Source: an uncultured Flavobacteriales bacterium
GTDB taxonomy: Bacteria; Bacteroidota; Bacteroidia; Flavobacteriales_D; CAJJDF01
DNA length: 64,000 nucleotides
Assembly (NCBI GenBank): GCA_905182785.1
Contig: CAJJDF010000016.1
Location: 1 to 64,000 of the forward strand
Direction: 5' to 3'
Under the pieces are notes generated by a model. That model was not told the origin of the DNA and searched no databases. It was given only the letters and a program-made list of their open reading frames with translations. The position numbers and the translations under genes are program-made. Shown here piece after piece: positions 17,622 to 26,576 of the stretch. Each line of letters begins with the position of its first letter. The first letter of the stretch is position 1.

Positions 17622-19649
17622 ATGTCAGAACAAAATAACCCACTTTTAGTCCCTTTCGATTTAGCTCCTTTTTCTAAAGTAAAAAACGAAGATTTTTCAC
17701 CCGCTTTTAAAATATTGATAAAAGAAGCAAAGGAAGAAATAGAAGCAATTGCTAATAACACAGCAGCTCCAACTTTCGAAAATACGATAGAAGCTATGGA
17801 GTTTTCTGGAAACCAACTAGACAGAGTGTCGAGCTTGTTTTTTAATTTGAATTCAGCTGAAACTAATGACGAAATTCAAGAAATTGCGCAGGAAGTTTCT
17901 CCGCTTTTAACAGAATTTGGGAATGACGTTACGCTTAATCCAGTTTTGTTCCAAAGAGTGAAAGCTGTGTATGATACGTTAGCCGATTTAGATTTGACTC
18001 CAGAACAAACAACTTTATTGGAAAATAGCTACAAAGGTTTTTCTAGAAATGGAGCAAACCTAAACGAAGTAGATAAAAAGACGTTAAGAGAAATTGACAC
18101 GAAATTATCTAAACTAAAACTGACTTACGGAGAAAATCTATTGGCTGAAACAAATGGCTATGAACTTCATTTGACAACAGAAAGAGATTTAGCAGGATTG
18201 CCAGATGGAGTAAAGGAAGCTGCAGCACAAACTGCAAAATTACAAGGAACAGAAGGCTGGGTATTTACATTACATCACCCAAGTTACGGTCCGTTTATGA
18301 AATATGCTGACGACAGAGAGCTAAGAATGAAAATGGCAATTGCGTTTGGGGCTAGAGGATTTCAAGAAAATAGCTTTAGCAACAAAGAAATTACTTTGCA
18401 AATAACAAAGTTAAGACACCAAAGAGCGAATTTATTGGGTTACACAACTCATTCCCATTTTGTATTGGAAGAGAGAATGGCAACCAGTCCTGAGAAAGTA
18501 AATCAGTTTTTGGGAGAGATGTTAGAAAAAGCGAAACCATTTGCACAAAAAGAATTTGATGAGTTGGCTCAGTTTGCCAAAGATTTAGATGGAATCACAG
18601 AGTTCCAAAAATGGGATTCGTCTTATTACGCAGAGAAATTAAAAAAGAAATTATTCAATCTGGATGACGAGCAGTTAAAGCCCTATTTCAAATTAGAAAA
18701 TGTGATAGAAGGAGCTTTTACTGTTGCTAATAAATTATTTGGATTAACATTCAAGAAAGTAAGCAACATAGATAAATACCACCAAGAAGTAGAAACTTAC
18801 GAAGTGTATGACGCCAAAGAAAATTTGGTTTCTATCTTTTATGGCGATTATTTCCCAAGGGAAGGAAAGAGAAACGGAGCTTGGATGACGAGCTTTAAAT
18901 CACAACAAAATAAAGACGGTAAAAACGAAAGACCTCACATTTCTAATGTGTGTAACTTTACAAAACCTACAGATACTAAACCATCACTTTTAACTTTTGA
19001 CGAAGTTACGACTTTGTTTCACGAGTTTGGTCATGGATTACACGGGATATTAGCCAATACTACTTACCCAAGTTTATCAGGGACTAGTGTATATTGGGAT
19101 TTTGTAGAATTACCAAGTCAAATTTTAGAGAACTGGTGTTACGAAAAAGAATGCCTAGATTTATTTGCAAAACATTATGAGACAGGAGAAACAATTCCTA
19201 TGGAGTTTGTAGAGAAAATAAAAGAATCTGCTAATTTTATGGAAGGACTTGCCACTTTGCGTCAAGTAAGTTTTGGATTGCTAGACATGAGCTGGCACGG
19301 AATAGATCCTTCGGATATTACAGATGTAAAAGCACACGAAAGAGAAACATTTGACAAAACAGCTTTCACTCCTGATGTAGCAGAGAATTGCATGTCGGTA
19401 GCTTTTTCTCATATCTTTAATGGAGGTTATTCATCAGGGTATTACAGTTACAAATGGGCTGAGGTTCTTGATGCAGATGCTTTCGCATTCTTCAAGGAGC
19501 AAGGGATTTTTAACCCAGTAATTGGAGCATCATTTGCTTTAAATATCCTAAGTAAAGGTGGAACAGAACACCCAATGAAATTATACAAAAGATTTAGAGG
19601 ACAAGAACCAAATCCAGATGCATTGCTTGAGAGAGCGGGGTTGAAGTAA
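17622..19649 (+). CDS. M3 family zinc metallopeptidase (oligopeptidase A / Dcp type)
   Basis: A 675-residue cytosolic peptidase; no signal peptide. The zinc site is HEFGH at 467-471 (H467, E468, H471) with the third ligand glutamate E496 in DFVELPSQILENW. Length equals that of oligopeptidase A and dipeptidyl carboxypeptidase. The ELPSQ form and the GTS segment are closer to oligopeptidase A, which degrades short peptides and cleaved signal peptides, but family members overlap in specificity. Transcribed with its own promoter box; a repeat element separates it from the next peptidase gene. Confidence 0.88.
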   Translation: MSEQNNPLLVPFDLAPFSKVKNEDFSPAFKILIKEAKEEIEAIANNTAAPTFENTIEAMEFSGNQLDRVSSLFFNLNSAETNDEIQEIAQEVSPLLTEFGNDVTLNPVLFQRVKAVYDTLADLDLTPEQTTLLENSYKGFSRNGANLNEVDKKTLREIDTKLSKLKLTYGENLLAETNGYELHLTTERDLAGLPDGVKEAAAQTAKLQGTEGWVFTLHHPSYGPFMKYADDRELRMKMAIAFGARGFQENSFSNKEITLQITKLRHQRANLLGYTTHSHFVLEERMATSPEKVNQFLGEMLEKAKPFAQKEFDELAQFAKDLDGITEFQKWDSSYYAEKLKKKLFNLDDEQLKPYFKLENVIEGAFTVANKLFGLTFKKVSNIDKYHQEVETYEVYDAKENLVSIFYGDYFPREGKRNGAWMTSFKSQQNKDGKNERPHISNVCNFTKPTDTKPSLLTFDEVTTLFHEFGHGLHGILANTTYPSLSGTSVYWDFVELPSQILENWCYEKECLDLFAKHYETGETIPMEFVEKIKESANFMEGLATLRQVSFGLLDMSWHGIDPSDITDVKAHERETFDKTAFTPDVAENCMSVAFSHIFNGGYSSGYYSYKWAEVLDADAFAFFKEQGIFNPVIGASFALNILSKGGTEHPMKLYKRFRGQEPNPDALLERAGLK

Positions 19650-19652
19650 ATT

Positions 19653-19755
19653 CCCAACCCTAGCCCTTCCCGAAGGGAAGGGGGATTTCAAATGCTTTGG
19701 AAATATAAATAATTATTACGAGAATGTTCCTTCCCTTCGGGAAGGCTAGGATGGG
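19653..19755. repeat. MITE-like palindromic element with inverted ~27-bp ends
   Basis: The left end (19653-19681, CCCAACCCTAGCCCTTCCCG onward) and the right end (19729-19755) are near-perfect inverse copies; each end also contains its own small palindrome CTTCCCGAAGGGAAG or CTTCCCTTCGGGAAG. The 47-base interior is AT-rich. It is far more GC-rich than its surroundings, has no coding capacity, and a degenerate half copy occurs at 26421-26450. Confidence 0.8.
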
Positions 19756-19793
19756 ATAAAACGAGAATAAAAAATAATTAACATAATAAAAAC

Positions 19794-22490
19794 ATGAAAC
19801 ATATACTATCAATACTAGCAGTAACACTTTTATTTACAAGTTGTAAAACATTAAAACAACCTAGAAATTCTGATCCAATAGAAGTTGTGGCATTGCCAGA
19901 ACTTACTATTCAGGAAGTAGATAGAAATGCCAAAACTGAAGTTGCCGATTACCAAGCAAGTAATAAAAGGGTAAATGATTTATTACATACCAAACTGGAT
20001 GTAAAATTTGATTGGGAAAAGCAATATTTGTACGGAAATGCAGAGCTTACTTTCAAGCCTTATTTTTATTCTACTAACGAATTGGTGTTGGATGCAAAGG
20101 GAATGGATATAAAATCTGTTATACTTATTGACACAGTTGTTATTTCAGGTTTCCAATACTTAACTAAACATCCATCAAAAATAGATTTGAAGTATACCTA
20201 TGATGGAATGAAAATCACTATTGATTTGGGCAAAACCTATACAAGAAAAGAAACTTATACTATTAAAATAGACTACACGGCAAAGCCAAACGAAATTGAA
20301 GCGATTGGAAGTAGTGCAATCACAGATGAAAAAGGGTTGTATTTTATAAACCCATTAGGAACTGATCCTAAAAAAATGCCACAAATTTGGACTCAGGGAG
20401 AAACTGAAGCAAGTTCGTGTTGGTTTCCTACTATTGATTCTCCAAACGAGAAAACGACTCAAGAAATATCCATTACAGTAAAAGATAAATACCTGACTTT
20501 ATCAAACGGAAAGATGATATCATCTACAAAAAATGCAGATGGAACAAGAACCGATTATTGGAAACAAGATTTGAAACACGCTCCGTATTTATTTATGATG
20601 GCAGTAGGAGAATTTGATATTACAAAAGATTCTTGGACTCGCCCAGATGGTAGAAAAATGGAAGTGAATTATTACACAGAGCCAGAATACACGCCTTACG
20701 CAAAAGCAATTTTTGGTAAAACTCCAAAAATGATTCAGTTCTTCTCGGATAAACTAGGAGTAGAATACGCTTGGGACAAATACAACCAGATTGTGGTAAG
20801 AGATTACGTGTCGGGAGCTATGGAAAATACTACGGCAGTAATTCACGGAGATTTCTTGTACCAAACGGATAGAGAATTGTTAGATTCTGATAACGAGTCT
20901 ATCATTGCACACGAATTGTTTCACCATTGGTTTGGTGATTTGGTAACGTGTGAGTCTTGGTCAAACCTTACGGTAAACGAATCTTTTGCAAATTACAGCC
21001 AATACTTGTGGGATGAATTTGAACACGGTAAAGTAGTGGCAGACAGAAATGCTTTTGGAGAAATGTCAGGTTACTTTCTTTCTTCGGGTCAAAGTGGATA
21101 CCACGATTTGGTGTATTTTGATTATGAAAGTGAAATGGAAATGTTTGATGGAACTTCTTACAACAAAGGAGGAAGAGTCTTACACATGTTGAGAAATTAC
21201 GTAGGAGATGAAGCATTCTTTTTGTCTTTGAAACATTACTTAGATAAAAAAAGATTTGGTACAGGAGAATCACATGATTTAAGGCTTTCTTTTGAAGAAG
21301 TAACCGGAGAAGACATGAACTGGTTTTTTAACCAATGGTATTTCGACAAAGGGCATCCAACATTAAATTTCACACAAGAGTATGATGAAATAACAAAGAA
21401 ACTGACCGTAACAGTAGAGCAAAGACAAGATTTAGAAAAATTTACTGTGTTTCAATTGCCAATAGGAATTGATATTTATACAAAGGGAGGAATAGAAAGA
21501 AAAAACATTACTGTAACAAAAACGAATCAATCTTTTGATTTCTATACAGAGGCCCCTTTATTAGTAAACATAGATGCAGACAAAGTTCTTTTGTGTAAGA
21601 AGACAGAGGAAAAATCAATGGAACAATGGATTTATCAATTGAATAATGCACCTCTTTATTTGGATAAAAAAGAAGCATTTGCAAAAGTTAAAAACAGCAA
21701 AGATACTTCTTATGTGAATGCTGTATTTGGAATGTTGGAACAACCTCATTACGATTTCAATAACATGGCAATGGGTAAATTGTCTGAGCTGAAAAAACAA
21801 CAACCAGAAAAATTAAAAGCAACTTTATTGAAATTAACAACAAACAAAAAATCTTCGGTAAGGGCAAATGCCTACAAAAACTTAGAAGGATATTTTGGAG
21901 AAGATGCAGGTCACGAAAAGCTATTGGCAAAAGGATTAAAAGATAATTCATACAAAGTAATAGGAGTTTGTTTGGGAGCTTTGGCAAATAATAATCCAGA
22001 AAAAGCAATGGAAGTTGCCAAAGATTTAGAAAACGAAAAAAGTAATGCTGTTAGTTCTGTGTTGGCAAGTTTGTATGCCGATCATGGAACAAAAGAAAAT
22101 CATGATTTTTTCAAAAATGCTATTTCCAATACAGGAGGATTTGCAAAATATGGATTGCTTAATCAATATTCTTCTTACCTGAGCAGATTAGATGAAAAAG
22201 ACATTTCTGATTCTTACGAAGTATATGAAAACGTAATTTTAACTTCTAGTACTTGGTGGATAAAAATGGGAGGTTACCAAGGATTACTAGCTGCAAAAAA
22301 CAGAATGACAAATAGGATTAGTGAGTTGAATACAGAGTTAAGCACTGTTTCTGATTTGATGAAAAAATCGAAAATTGAAAGAGGAATTAACGATTATAAA
22401 GTAGAAATAGACAAAATAAATTCAGTTTATAAGAAAGTAAAATCAGAAGAGAAAGACAGTAAAGTACTTGATTACTTAAAAAATATGTAA
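19794..22490 (+). CDS. M1 family zinc aminopeptidase lipoprotein
   Basis: An 898-residue exported aminopeptidase. The N-terminus ends in LLFTSC, a lipobox at about residue 17, so the enzyme is probably lipid-anchored in the envelope. The M1 signature is complete: GAMEN at 341-345 for substrate amino-terminus binding, and HELFHH at 373-378 with E396, giving zinc ligands H373, H377 and E396. After about residue 600 a helical HEAT-like C-terminal domain follows. It would release N-terminal residues from imported or external peptides, alongside the neighbouring M3 and DPP IV peptidases. Confidence 0.9.
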   Translation: MKHILSILAVTLLFTSCKTLKQPRNSDPIEVVALPELTIQEVDRNAKTEVADYQASNKRVNDLLHTKLDVKFDWEKQYLYGNAELTFKPYFYSTNELVLDAKGMDIKSVILIDTVVISGFQYLTKHPSKIDLKYTYDGMKITIDLGKTYTRKETYTIKIDYTAKPNEIEAIGSSAITDEKGLYFINPLGTDPKKMPQIWTQGETEASSCWFPTIDSPNEKTTQEISITVKDKYLTLSNGKMISSTKNADGTRTDYWKQDLKHAPYLFMMAVGEFDITKDSWTRPDGRKMEVNYYTEPEYTPYAKAIFGKTPKMIQFFSDKLGVEYAWDKYNQIVVRDYVSGAMENTTAVIHGDFLYQTDRELLDSDNESIIAHELFHHWFGDLVTCESWSNLTVNESFANYSQYLWDEFEHGKVVADRNAFGEMSGYFLSSGQSGYHDLVYFDYESEMEMFDGTSYNKGGRVLHMLRNYVGDEAFFLSLKHYLDKKRFGTGESHDLRLSFEEVTGEDMNWFFNQWYFDKGHPTLNFTQEYDEITKKLTVTVEQRQDLEKFTVFQLPIGIDIYTKGGIERKNITVTKTNQSFDFYTEAPLLVNIDADKVLLCKKTEEKSMEQWIYQLNNAPLYLDKKEAFAKVKNSKDTSYVNAVFGMLEQPHYDFNNMAMGKLSELKKQQPEKLKATLLKLTTNKKSSVRANAYKNLEGYFGEDAGHEKLLAKGLKDNSYKVIGVCLGALANNNPEKAMEVAKDLENEKSNAVSSVLASLYADHGTKENHDFFKNAISNTGGFAKYGLLNQYSSYLSRLDEKDISDSYEVYENVILTSSTWWIKMGGYQGLLAAKNRMTNRISELNTELSTVSDLMKKSKIERGINDYKVEIDKINSVYKKVKSEEKDSKVLDYLKNM

Positions 22491-22508
22491 GGCTGCAAGA
22501 TGAGTAGG

Positions 22509-22616
22509 TTACTTTTCTTTTTTAAGGATTAGTTGAGGTTTCAACTTAACTTTTTTACTTTCTGTACAACAAAGACAAACATTCTGGCAACAGAGATGAC
22601 CGTGATTACAATCCAT
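22509..22616 (-). CDS. Cys-rich 35-residue reading frame overlapping the gene upstream
   Basis: An ATG at 22616 opens a frame of 35 codons starting MDCNHGHLCCQNVCLCC and ending in a lysine-rich tail. It overlaps the last 11 bases of the preceding gene in the +1 frame. Its C-x-H-x8-C-x2-C pattern nearly matches the C-x-H-x9-C-x2-C motif that occurs twice in that gene, so it is either a coupled small protein or a third repeat put out of frame by a one-base change. Six cysteines and two histidines in the first 17 residues make metal binding plausible. Confidence 0.4.
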   Translation of the reverse strand: MDCNHGHLCCQNVCLCCTESKKVKLKPQLILKKEK

Positions 22617-23304
22617 TAATAGAATCATTTATTCTATAATTTGAATCGTTTTGAATTTTATCTTCATCCCTACATTGTGGGCAACCTTCCCCTCTATGTC
22701 CATCAAAATTATGTTTACAAAAACGGGTAGATTTAATTTCATGCAATTTATTGTAATATGCATTTTTCTTGTAATTAGAGTCATTTTGCATTTTATACTG
22801 ATGTAAACATTGATAACAAGCTTGTCCTCTTAATTGATTCCAACCGTGTTCGCAAGTATTTGGTTCCCTTGGTTTAAAATCTAATAATGGAGAAGGATAC
22901 ATTCTTTGTAAATGATATTCGTAATAATAGCCCCAAGAAGAATTGCCAATGTAAGTGTATACTTTTTTTCCTAAAATGGAATAAGTAGAATCTCCGTATT
23001 TAAAATTGTAAGGGTTTGGTTTATTGTAAGGAAAATTAGCATGAGGTCCCTCAGTGAATTTTCTGTTTCCAATCTTTACTAATTTGTAATAAATAGTTGG
23101 ACTGTTTAAGACGCTATTTTGAAACACCAATTGCTCATTGAGCCAGGCCGAATCATTTTCTATGATTAATTTCCCTCTCAAGCTGTCTTCAATAGCTATT
23201 AAAACTGCGATTTTCTTTGTTGAGGTTATGTCTTGAGAAAACAAGGAGCCACAACAAATTAATAGAAAAAGAATAGCTAGAGATGGTTTAAAAAAAATTA
23301 TCAT
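22606..23304 (-). CDS. Secreted protein with two Cys/His zinc-ribbon-like repeats
   Basis: A 232-residue exported protein of no family I recognise. A signal peptide covers residues 1-24 (ending SLFSQ). The middle is beta-rich with tyrosines. The C-terminal part holds two copies of one motif: C151-x-H153-x9-C163-x2-C166 and C196-x-H198-x9-C208-x2-C211, each followed by a QNDSNY segment. Such spacing suggests metal-binding knuckles, unusual for an exported protein. A downstream overlapping frame carries a third similar motif. Confidence 0.6.
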   Translation of the reverse strand: MIIFFKPSLAILFLLICCGSLFSQDITSTKKIAVLIAIEDSLRGKLIIENDSAWLNEQLVFQNSVLNSPTIYYKLVKIGNRKFTEGPHANFPYNKPNPYNFKYGDSTYSILGKKVYTYIGNSSWGYYYEYHLQRMYPSPLLDFKPREPNTCEHGWNQLRGQACYQCLHQYKMQNDSNYKKNAYYNKLHEIKSTRFCKHNFDGHRGEGCPQCRDEDKIQNDSNYRINDSINGL

Positions 23305-23454
23305 AAATCTAAGTTAGAGAAAAGAGAATTTTATAAATCATTATTAGTAAACTTTAACAATAATACTTCATTCTGTTCTCTATTCCATCACAACTTCATT
23401 ACCTTAGTATTCTTTAAAACGAAGGACTAATTAAAAACGACAAATTACTAAACC

Positions 23455-25143
23455 ATGTCAGACGATAAAAAAATAATATTCTCAATGGATAGAGTGAATA
23501 AAACCACTCCATCTGGACAACACATACTAAAAGATATTTACCTTTCTTTCTTCTACGGAGCCAAAATTGGAATCCTTGGACTGAACGGATCTGGGAAATC
23601 TACTGTAATGAAAATTATTGCAGGATTGGATAAGGAATACCAAGGAGAAGTAGTTTTTCAAGACGGTTACACTGTTGGTTATTTACCGCAAGAGCCAACT
23701 TTAGATCCTACAAAAACGGTAAAAGAAATTGTAAAAGAAGGAGTACAATCTACCATGGATATTTTGGCAGAATACGAAGAGATTAACAATAGATTCATGG
23801 ATGAAGAAATCATGAATGACCCTGATAAAATGAACGACTTGATTGAAAAACAAGGTAAAGTTCAGGAACAAATTGATCATTTGGATGCTTGGGATATTGA
23901 CAGTAAATTGGAAATGGCAATGGGAGCATTAAGAACTCCAGAAGGGGATACGCCTATCAAGAATTTATCTGGAGGGGAATTAAGAAGAGTTGCTTTGTGT
24001 AGACTTTTATTACAAAACCCAGATGTATTGCTATTGGATGAGCCTACCAATCACTTGGATACTGAATCGGTACAATGGTTGGAGCAACATTTACAACAAT
24101 ACGCAGGAACTGTAATAGCAGTAACTCACGATAGATTTTTCTTAGATAACATTGCAGGATGGATTCTAGAATTGGATAGAGGAAAAGGAATTCCTTGGAA
24201 AGGGAATTATTCATCTTGGATGGAGCAAAAATTAAAAAGGTTGCAACAAGAAGAAAAATCAGAAAGTAAAAGACAAAAACATTTACAAAGAGAGTTGGAA
24301 TGGGTGAATCAGAATCCTAAAGGAAGAAGAGCGAAAAATAAAGCTCGTATCGCCAATTATGAAGATATGTTGAGTCAAAAATCTGCTGAGAAAGAAGCAA
24401 TTTTGGAAATTCCAATTCCTAACGGACCAAGATTAGGAAAAGAAGTAATAGAAGCTACTAATGTGGCAAAAGCATTTGGGGATAAAGTATTGTACGAAGA
24501 TTTGAATTTCAAATTACCACCAGCTGGAATTGTAGGGATTATTGGTCCTAACGGAGCAGGGAAAACGACAATGTTCCGTATGATAATGGGAGAAGATACA
24601 CCAGACTCTGGAGAATTTAAAGTAGGGGATACAGTAAAGATTGGTTATGTGGATCAAAAACACAAAGACATGGATCCTGAAAAAACTGTATTTGAAGTTG
24701 TTTCTGGAGGTGCTGATAACATTGAGATTGGTGGAGAGAAAATAAACGCTAGATCGTACATTTCAAGATTTAATTTTGGAGGTAATAGTCAAAGTAAAAA
24801 AATAAAAGTGCTTTCTGGAGGAGAAAGAAACAGATTACACTTGGCAATGACATTGAAAACAGAAGCCAATGTTTTACTACTGGATGAGCCAACCAATGAT
24901 TTGGATGTAAATACACTGAGAGCTTTAGAAGAAGGGATTCTAAATTTTGCAGGATGTGCAGTAATTATTTCTCACGATAGATGGTTCTTAGAAAGAATTT
25001 GTACGCATATTCTTGCTTTTGAGAATGACTCGGAAGTGTATTTCTTTGAAGGAACTTACGAAGAGTACGAAGAGAACAAAATCAAGCGTTTAGGTAATCA
25101 AATTCCTACAAGAGTGAAGTATAAAAAACTGATGAGGGATTAG
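23455..25143 (+). CDS. ettA: Energy-dependent translational throttle protein EttA (ABC-F ATPase)
   Basis: A 562-residue soluble ABC-F protein that binds the ribosomal E site and gates translation with the cell's energy level in E. coli. Two ATPase domains: Walker A GLNGSGKST and GPNGAGKTT; signatures NLSGGELRR and VLSGGERNR; Walker B LLLDEPTNHLD and LLLDEPTNDLD. The linker between them contains the arm and P-site tRNA interaction motif region (KLKRLQQEEK). The opening SMDRVNKTTPSGQHILKDIYLSFF and length match EttA rather than other ABC-F paralogues. Single gene with a strong terminator. Confidence 0.92.
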   Translation: MSDDKKIIFSMDRVNKTTPSGQHILKDIYLSFFYGAKIGILGLNGSGKSTVMKIIAGLDKEYQGEVVFQDGYTVGYLPQEPTLDPTKTVKEIVKEGVQSTMDILAEYEEINNRFMDEEIMNDPDKMNDLIEKQGKVQEQIDHLDAWDIDSKLEMAMGALRTPEGDTPIKNLSGGELRRVALCRLLLQNPDVLLLDEPTNHLDTESVQWLEQHLQQYAGTVIAVTHDRFFLDNIAGWILELDRGKGIPWKGNYSSWMEQKLKRLQQEEKSESKRQKHLQRELEWVNQNPKGRRAKNKARIANYEDMLSQKSAEKEAILEIPIPNGPRLGKEVIEATNVAKAFGDKVLYEDLNFKLPPAGIVGIIGPNGAGKTTMFRMIMGEDTPDSGEFKVGDTVKIGYVDQKHKDMDPEKTVFEVVSGGADNIEIGGEKINARSYISRFNFGGNSQSKKIKVLSGGERNRLHLAMTLKTEANVLLLDEPTNDLDVNTLRALEEGILNFAGCAVIISHDRWFLERICTHILAFENDSEVYFFEGTYEEYEENKIKRLGNQIPTRVKYKKLMRD

Positions 25144-25190
25144 TTTTTTTAAGTAACTAGTAATCAGTGAAAAGTGAATAGTTTTAGTTT

Positions 25191-25230
25191 AGCCCTTTAT
25201 TTTTCATAGAAAAATAAAGGGCTTTTTTAT
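25191..25230 (+). terminator. Intrinsic terminator of ettA
   Basis: AGCCCTTTATTTTTC (25191-25205) pairs perfectly with GAAAAATAAAGGGCT (25209-25223) across ATA, followed by T5. Confidence 0.93.
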
Positions 25231-25397
25231 TTTGTAATTCATTGCTACAACACGGAATCTCACTGAGCATATTTCATATTAAAAATAAACTAGGCTAAAA
25301 GTTTAAATATATCGGGCTTGGTAACTTTAACAAGTCATTTCTAACTACCTTTAAGGAAGAAATAATCATACATTATTAATTAATAATAAAAAAAATC

Positions 25398-26243
25398 ATG
25401 GCACAACAAGAATACGGAATACCAGAATTATCAAAAGCAGGAAAATTTGGAATAGGAGGAATAGTAATTATTCTAATCTTATTAATAGCAGTTTGGAAAT
25501 CTTCTGTGAATATTGGATATGGAGAAGCGGGAGTTTTATTTAAAACTTTAGGAGAAGGAGTTGTAACAGACGAACCAGCAATTGATGAAGGGTTTCATAT
25601 TATTGCACCTTGGAACAAAGTAGAAAAATACAATACGAAACAACAAGAGTTGTTTCAAAAAGACATGACAGTATTGTCTTCAAATGGATTGGAGATTAAT
25701 CTAGATATTTCTGTATTGTATCAACCTGATTTGAAAAACTTAGGTAAACTTCACCAAACTAAAGGAACTAGTTATGTAGAAACTGTAATTACTCCACAAA
25801 TTAGAGCCGTTACAAGAAGTGTGGTAGGAAGGTATACGCCAGAGCAATTATATTCTACAAAAAGAGATGCTATTCAAAATGAGATTTTCGAAGAAATGAA
25901 AATTGAATTGGACTTGCAATTTGTACAATTGAATGCAGTATTGGTAAGGAACGTAACACTTCCTATAAAAATTAAAAACTACATTGAAAAGAAGTTAGGT
26001 CAGGAACAAGAAACTTTGGAATATGAATTTAGACTTGAGAAAGCTAAAAAAGAAGCTGAAAGACAAAAAATTGATGCAGAAGGAAAAGCTGCAGCAAATA
26101 AGATTTTAAGTGCTTCTTTAACAGATAAAATTCTTAAAGAAAAAGGAATTGAAGCAACTTTAAAGCTATCTGAATCGCCAAACTCTAAAGTAGTTATTAT
26201 AGGAGGGGCAGACGGAATGCCAATAATTCTTGGAGACAATTAA
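25398..26243 (+). CDS. Prohibitin / SPFH-domain membrane protein
   Basis: 281 residues: a membrane helix at about 17-33, then an SPFH (band 7) domain (YGEAGVLFKTLGEGV, DEGFHIIAPWNKVEKYNTKQQE) and a coiled coil at about 200-245 rich in Lys/Glu (KKEAERQKIDAEGKAA), ending in VVIIGGADGMP. It most resembles prohibitin and HflC, membrane scaffolds that oligomerise into rings and often partner with FtsH-type proteases. No partner gene is adjacent. Flanked by terminators, so monocistronic. Confidence 0.88.
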   Translation: MAQQEYGIPELSKAGKFGIGGIVIILILLIAVWKSSVNIGYGEAGVLFKTLGEGVVTDEPAIDEGFHIIAPWNKVEKYNTKQQELFQKDMTVLSSNGLEINLDISVLYQPDLKNLGKLHQTKGTSYVETVITPQIRAVTRSVVGRYTPEQLYSTKRDAIQNEIFEEMKIELDLQFVQLNAVLVRNVTLPIKIKNYIEKKLGQEQETLEYEFRLEKAKKEAERQKIDAEGKAAANKILSASLTDKILKEKGIEATLKLSESPNSKVVIIGGADGMPIILGDN

Positions 26244-26284
26244 GTAAGGAGGAATTAGTCCTTAGTAAATAGATTTTTATTTAA

Positions 26285-26327
26285 TCCACCACTAAATTTT
26301 TTCAAAATTTAGTGGTGGATTTTTTTT
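26285..26327 (+). terminator. Intrinsic terminator of the prohibitin-like gene
   Basis: TCCACCACTAAATTTT (26285-26300) pairs perfectly with AAAATTTAGTGGTGGA (26304-26319) across TTC, then T8. Confidence 0.95.
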
Positions 26328-26420
26328 GAACAGAATTTTTTCAATGATATTCTGATAATTAAGCCTGGGAGAAGAAACTTAAAATTCAATAAATAGAATC
26401 GTTGGCTATCAAAAAAAAAG

Positions 26421-26450
26421 ATCCTTTCCTTTGGGAAGTTGGGTATGGGA
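26421..26450. repeat. Degenerate half copy of the 19.7-kb element (in gap 26328-26576)
   Basis: ATCCTTTCCTTTGGGAAG followed by GGGTATGGGA resembles the right end of the element at 19729-19755 with several substitutions. Between 26461 and 26535 the gap also has pyrimidine-rich, loosely repeated text (ATCTATCATC, ATCTACCATC). No gene is seen. Confidence 0.5.
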
Positions 26451-26543
26451 TTTTCATCCTTAGTCTTGCTTCTTTTTTCTTGTCTCTAATTTCTTATTCT
26501 CAACATCTATCATCCAAAATCTTACATCTACCATCTTTTTTAG

Positions 26544-26551
26544 TAGTTTTG
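26544..26551 (+). promoter_or_regulatory. -7 promoter box TAGTTTTG for the SulP gene
   Basis: TAGTTTTG matches TAnnTTTG, 25 bases before the ATG at 26577. Confidence 0.4.
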
Positions 26552-26576
26552 CACACTCAAAAATGACGAACCAAAC

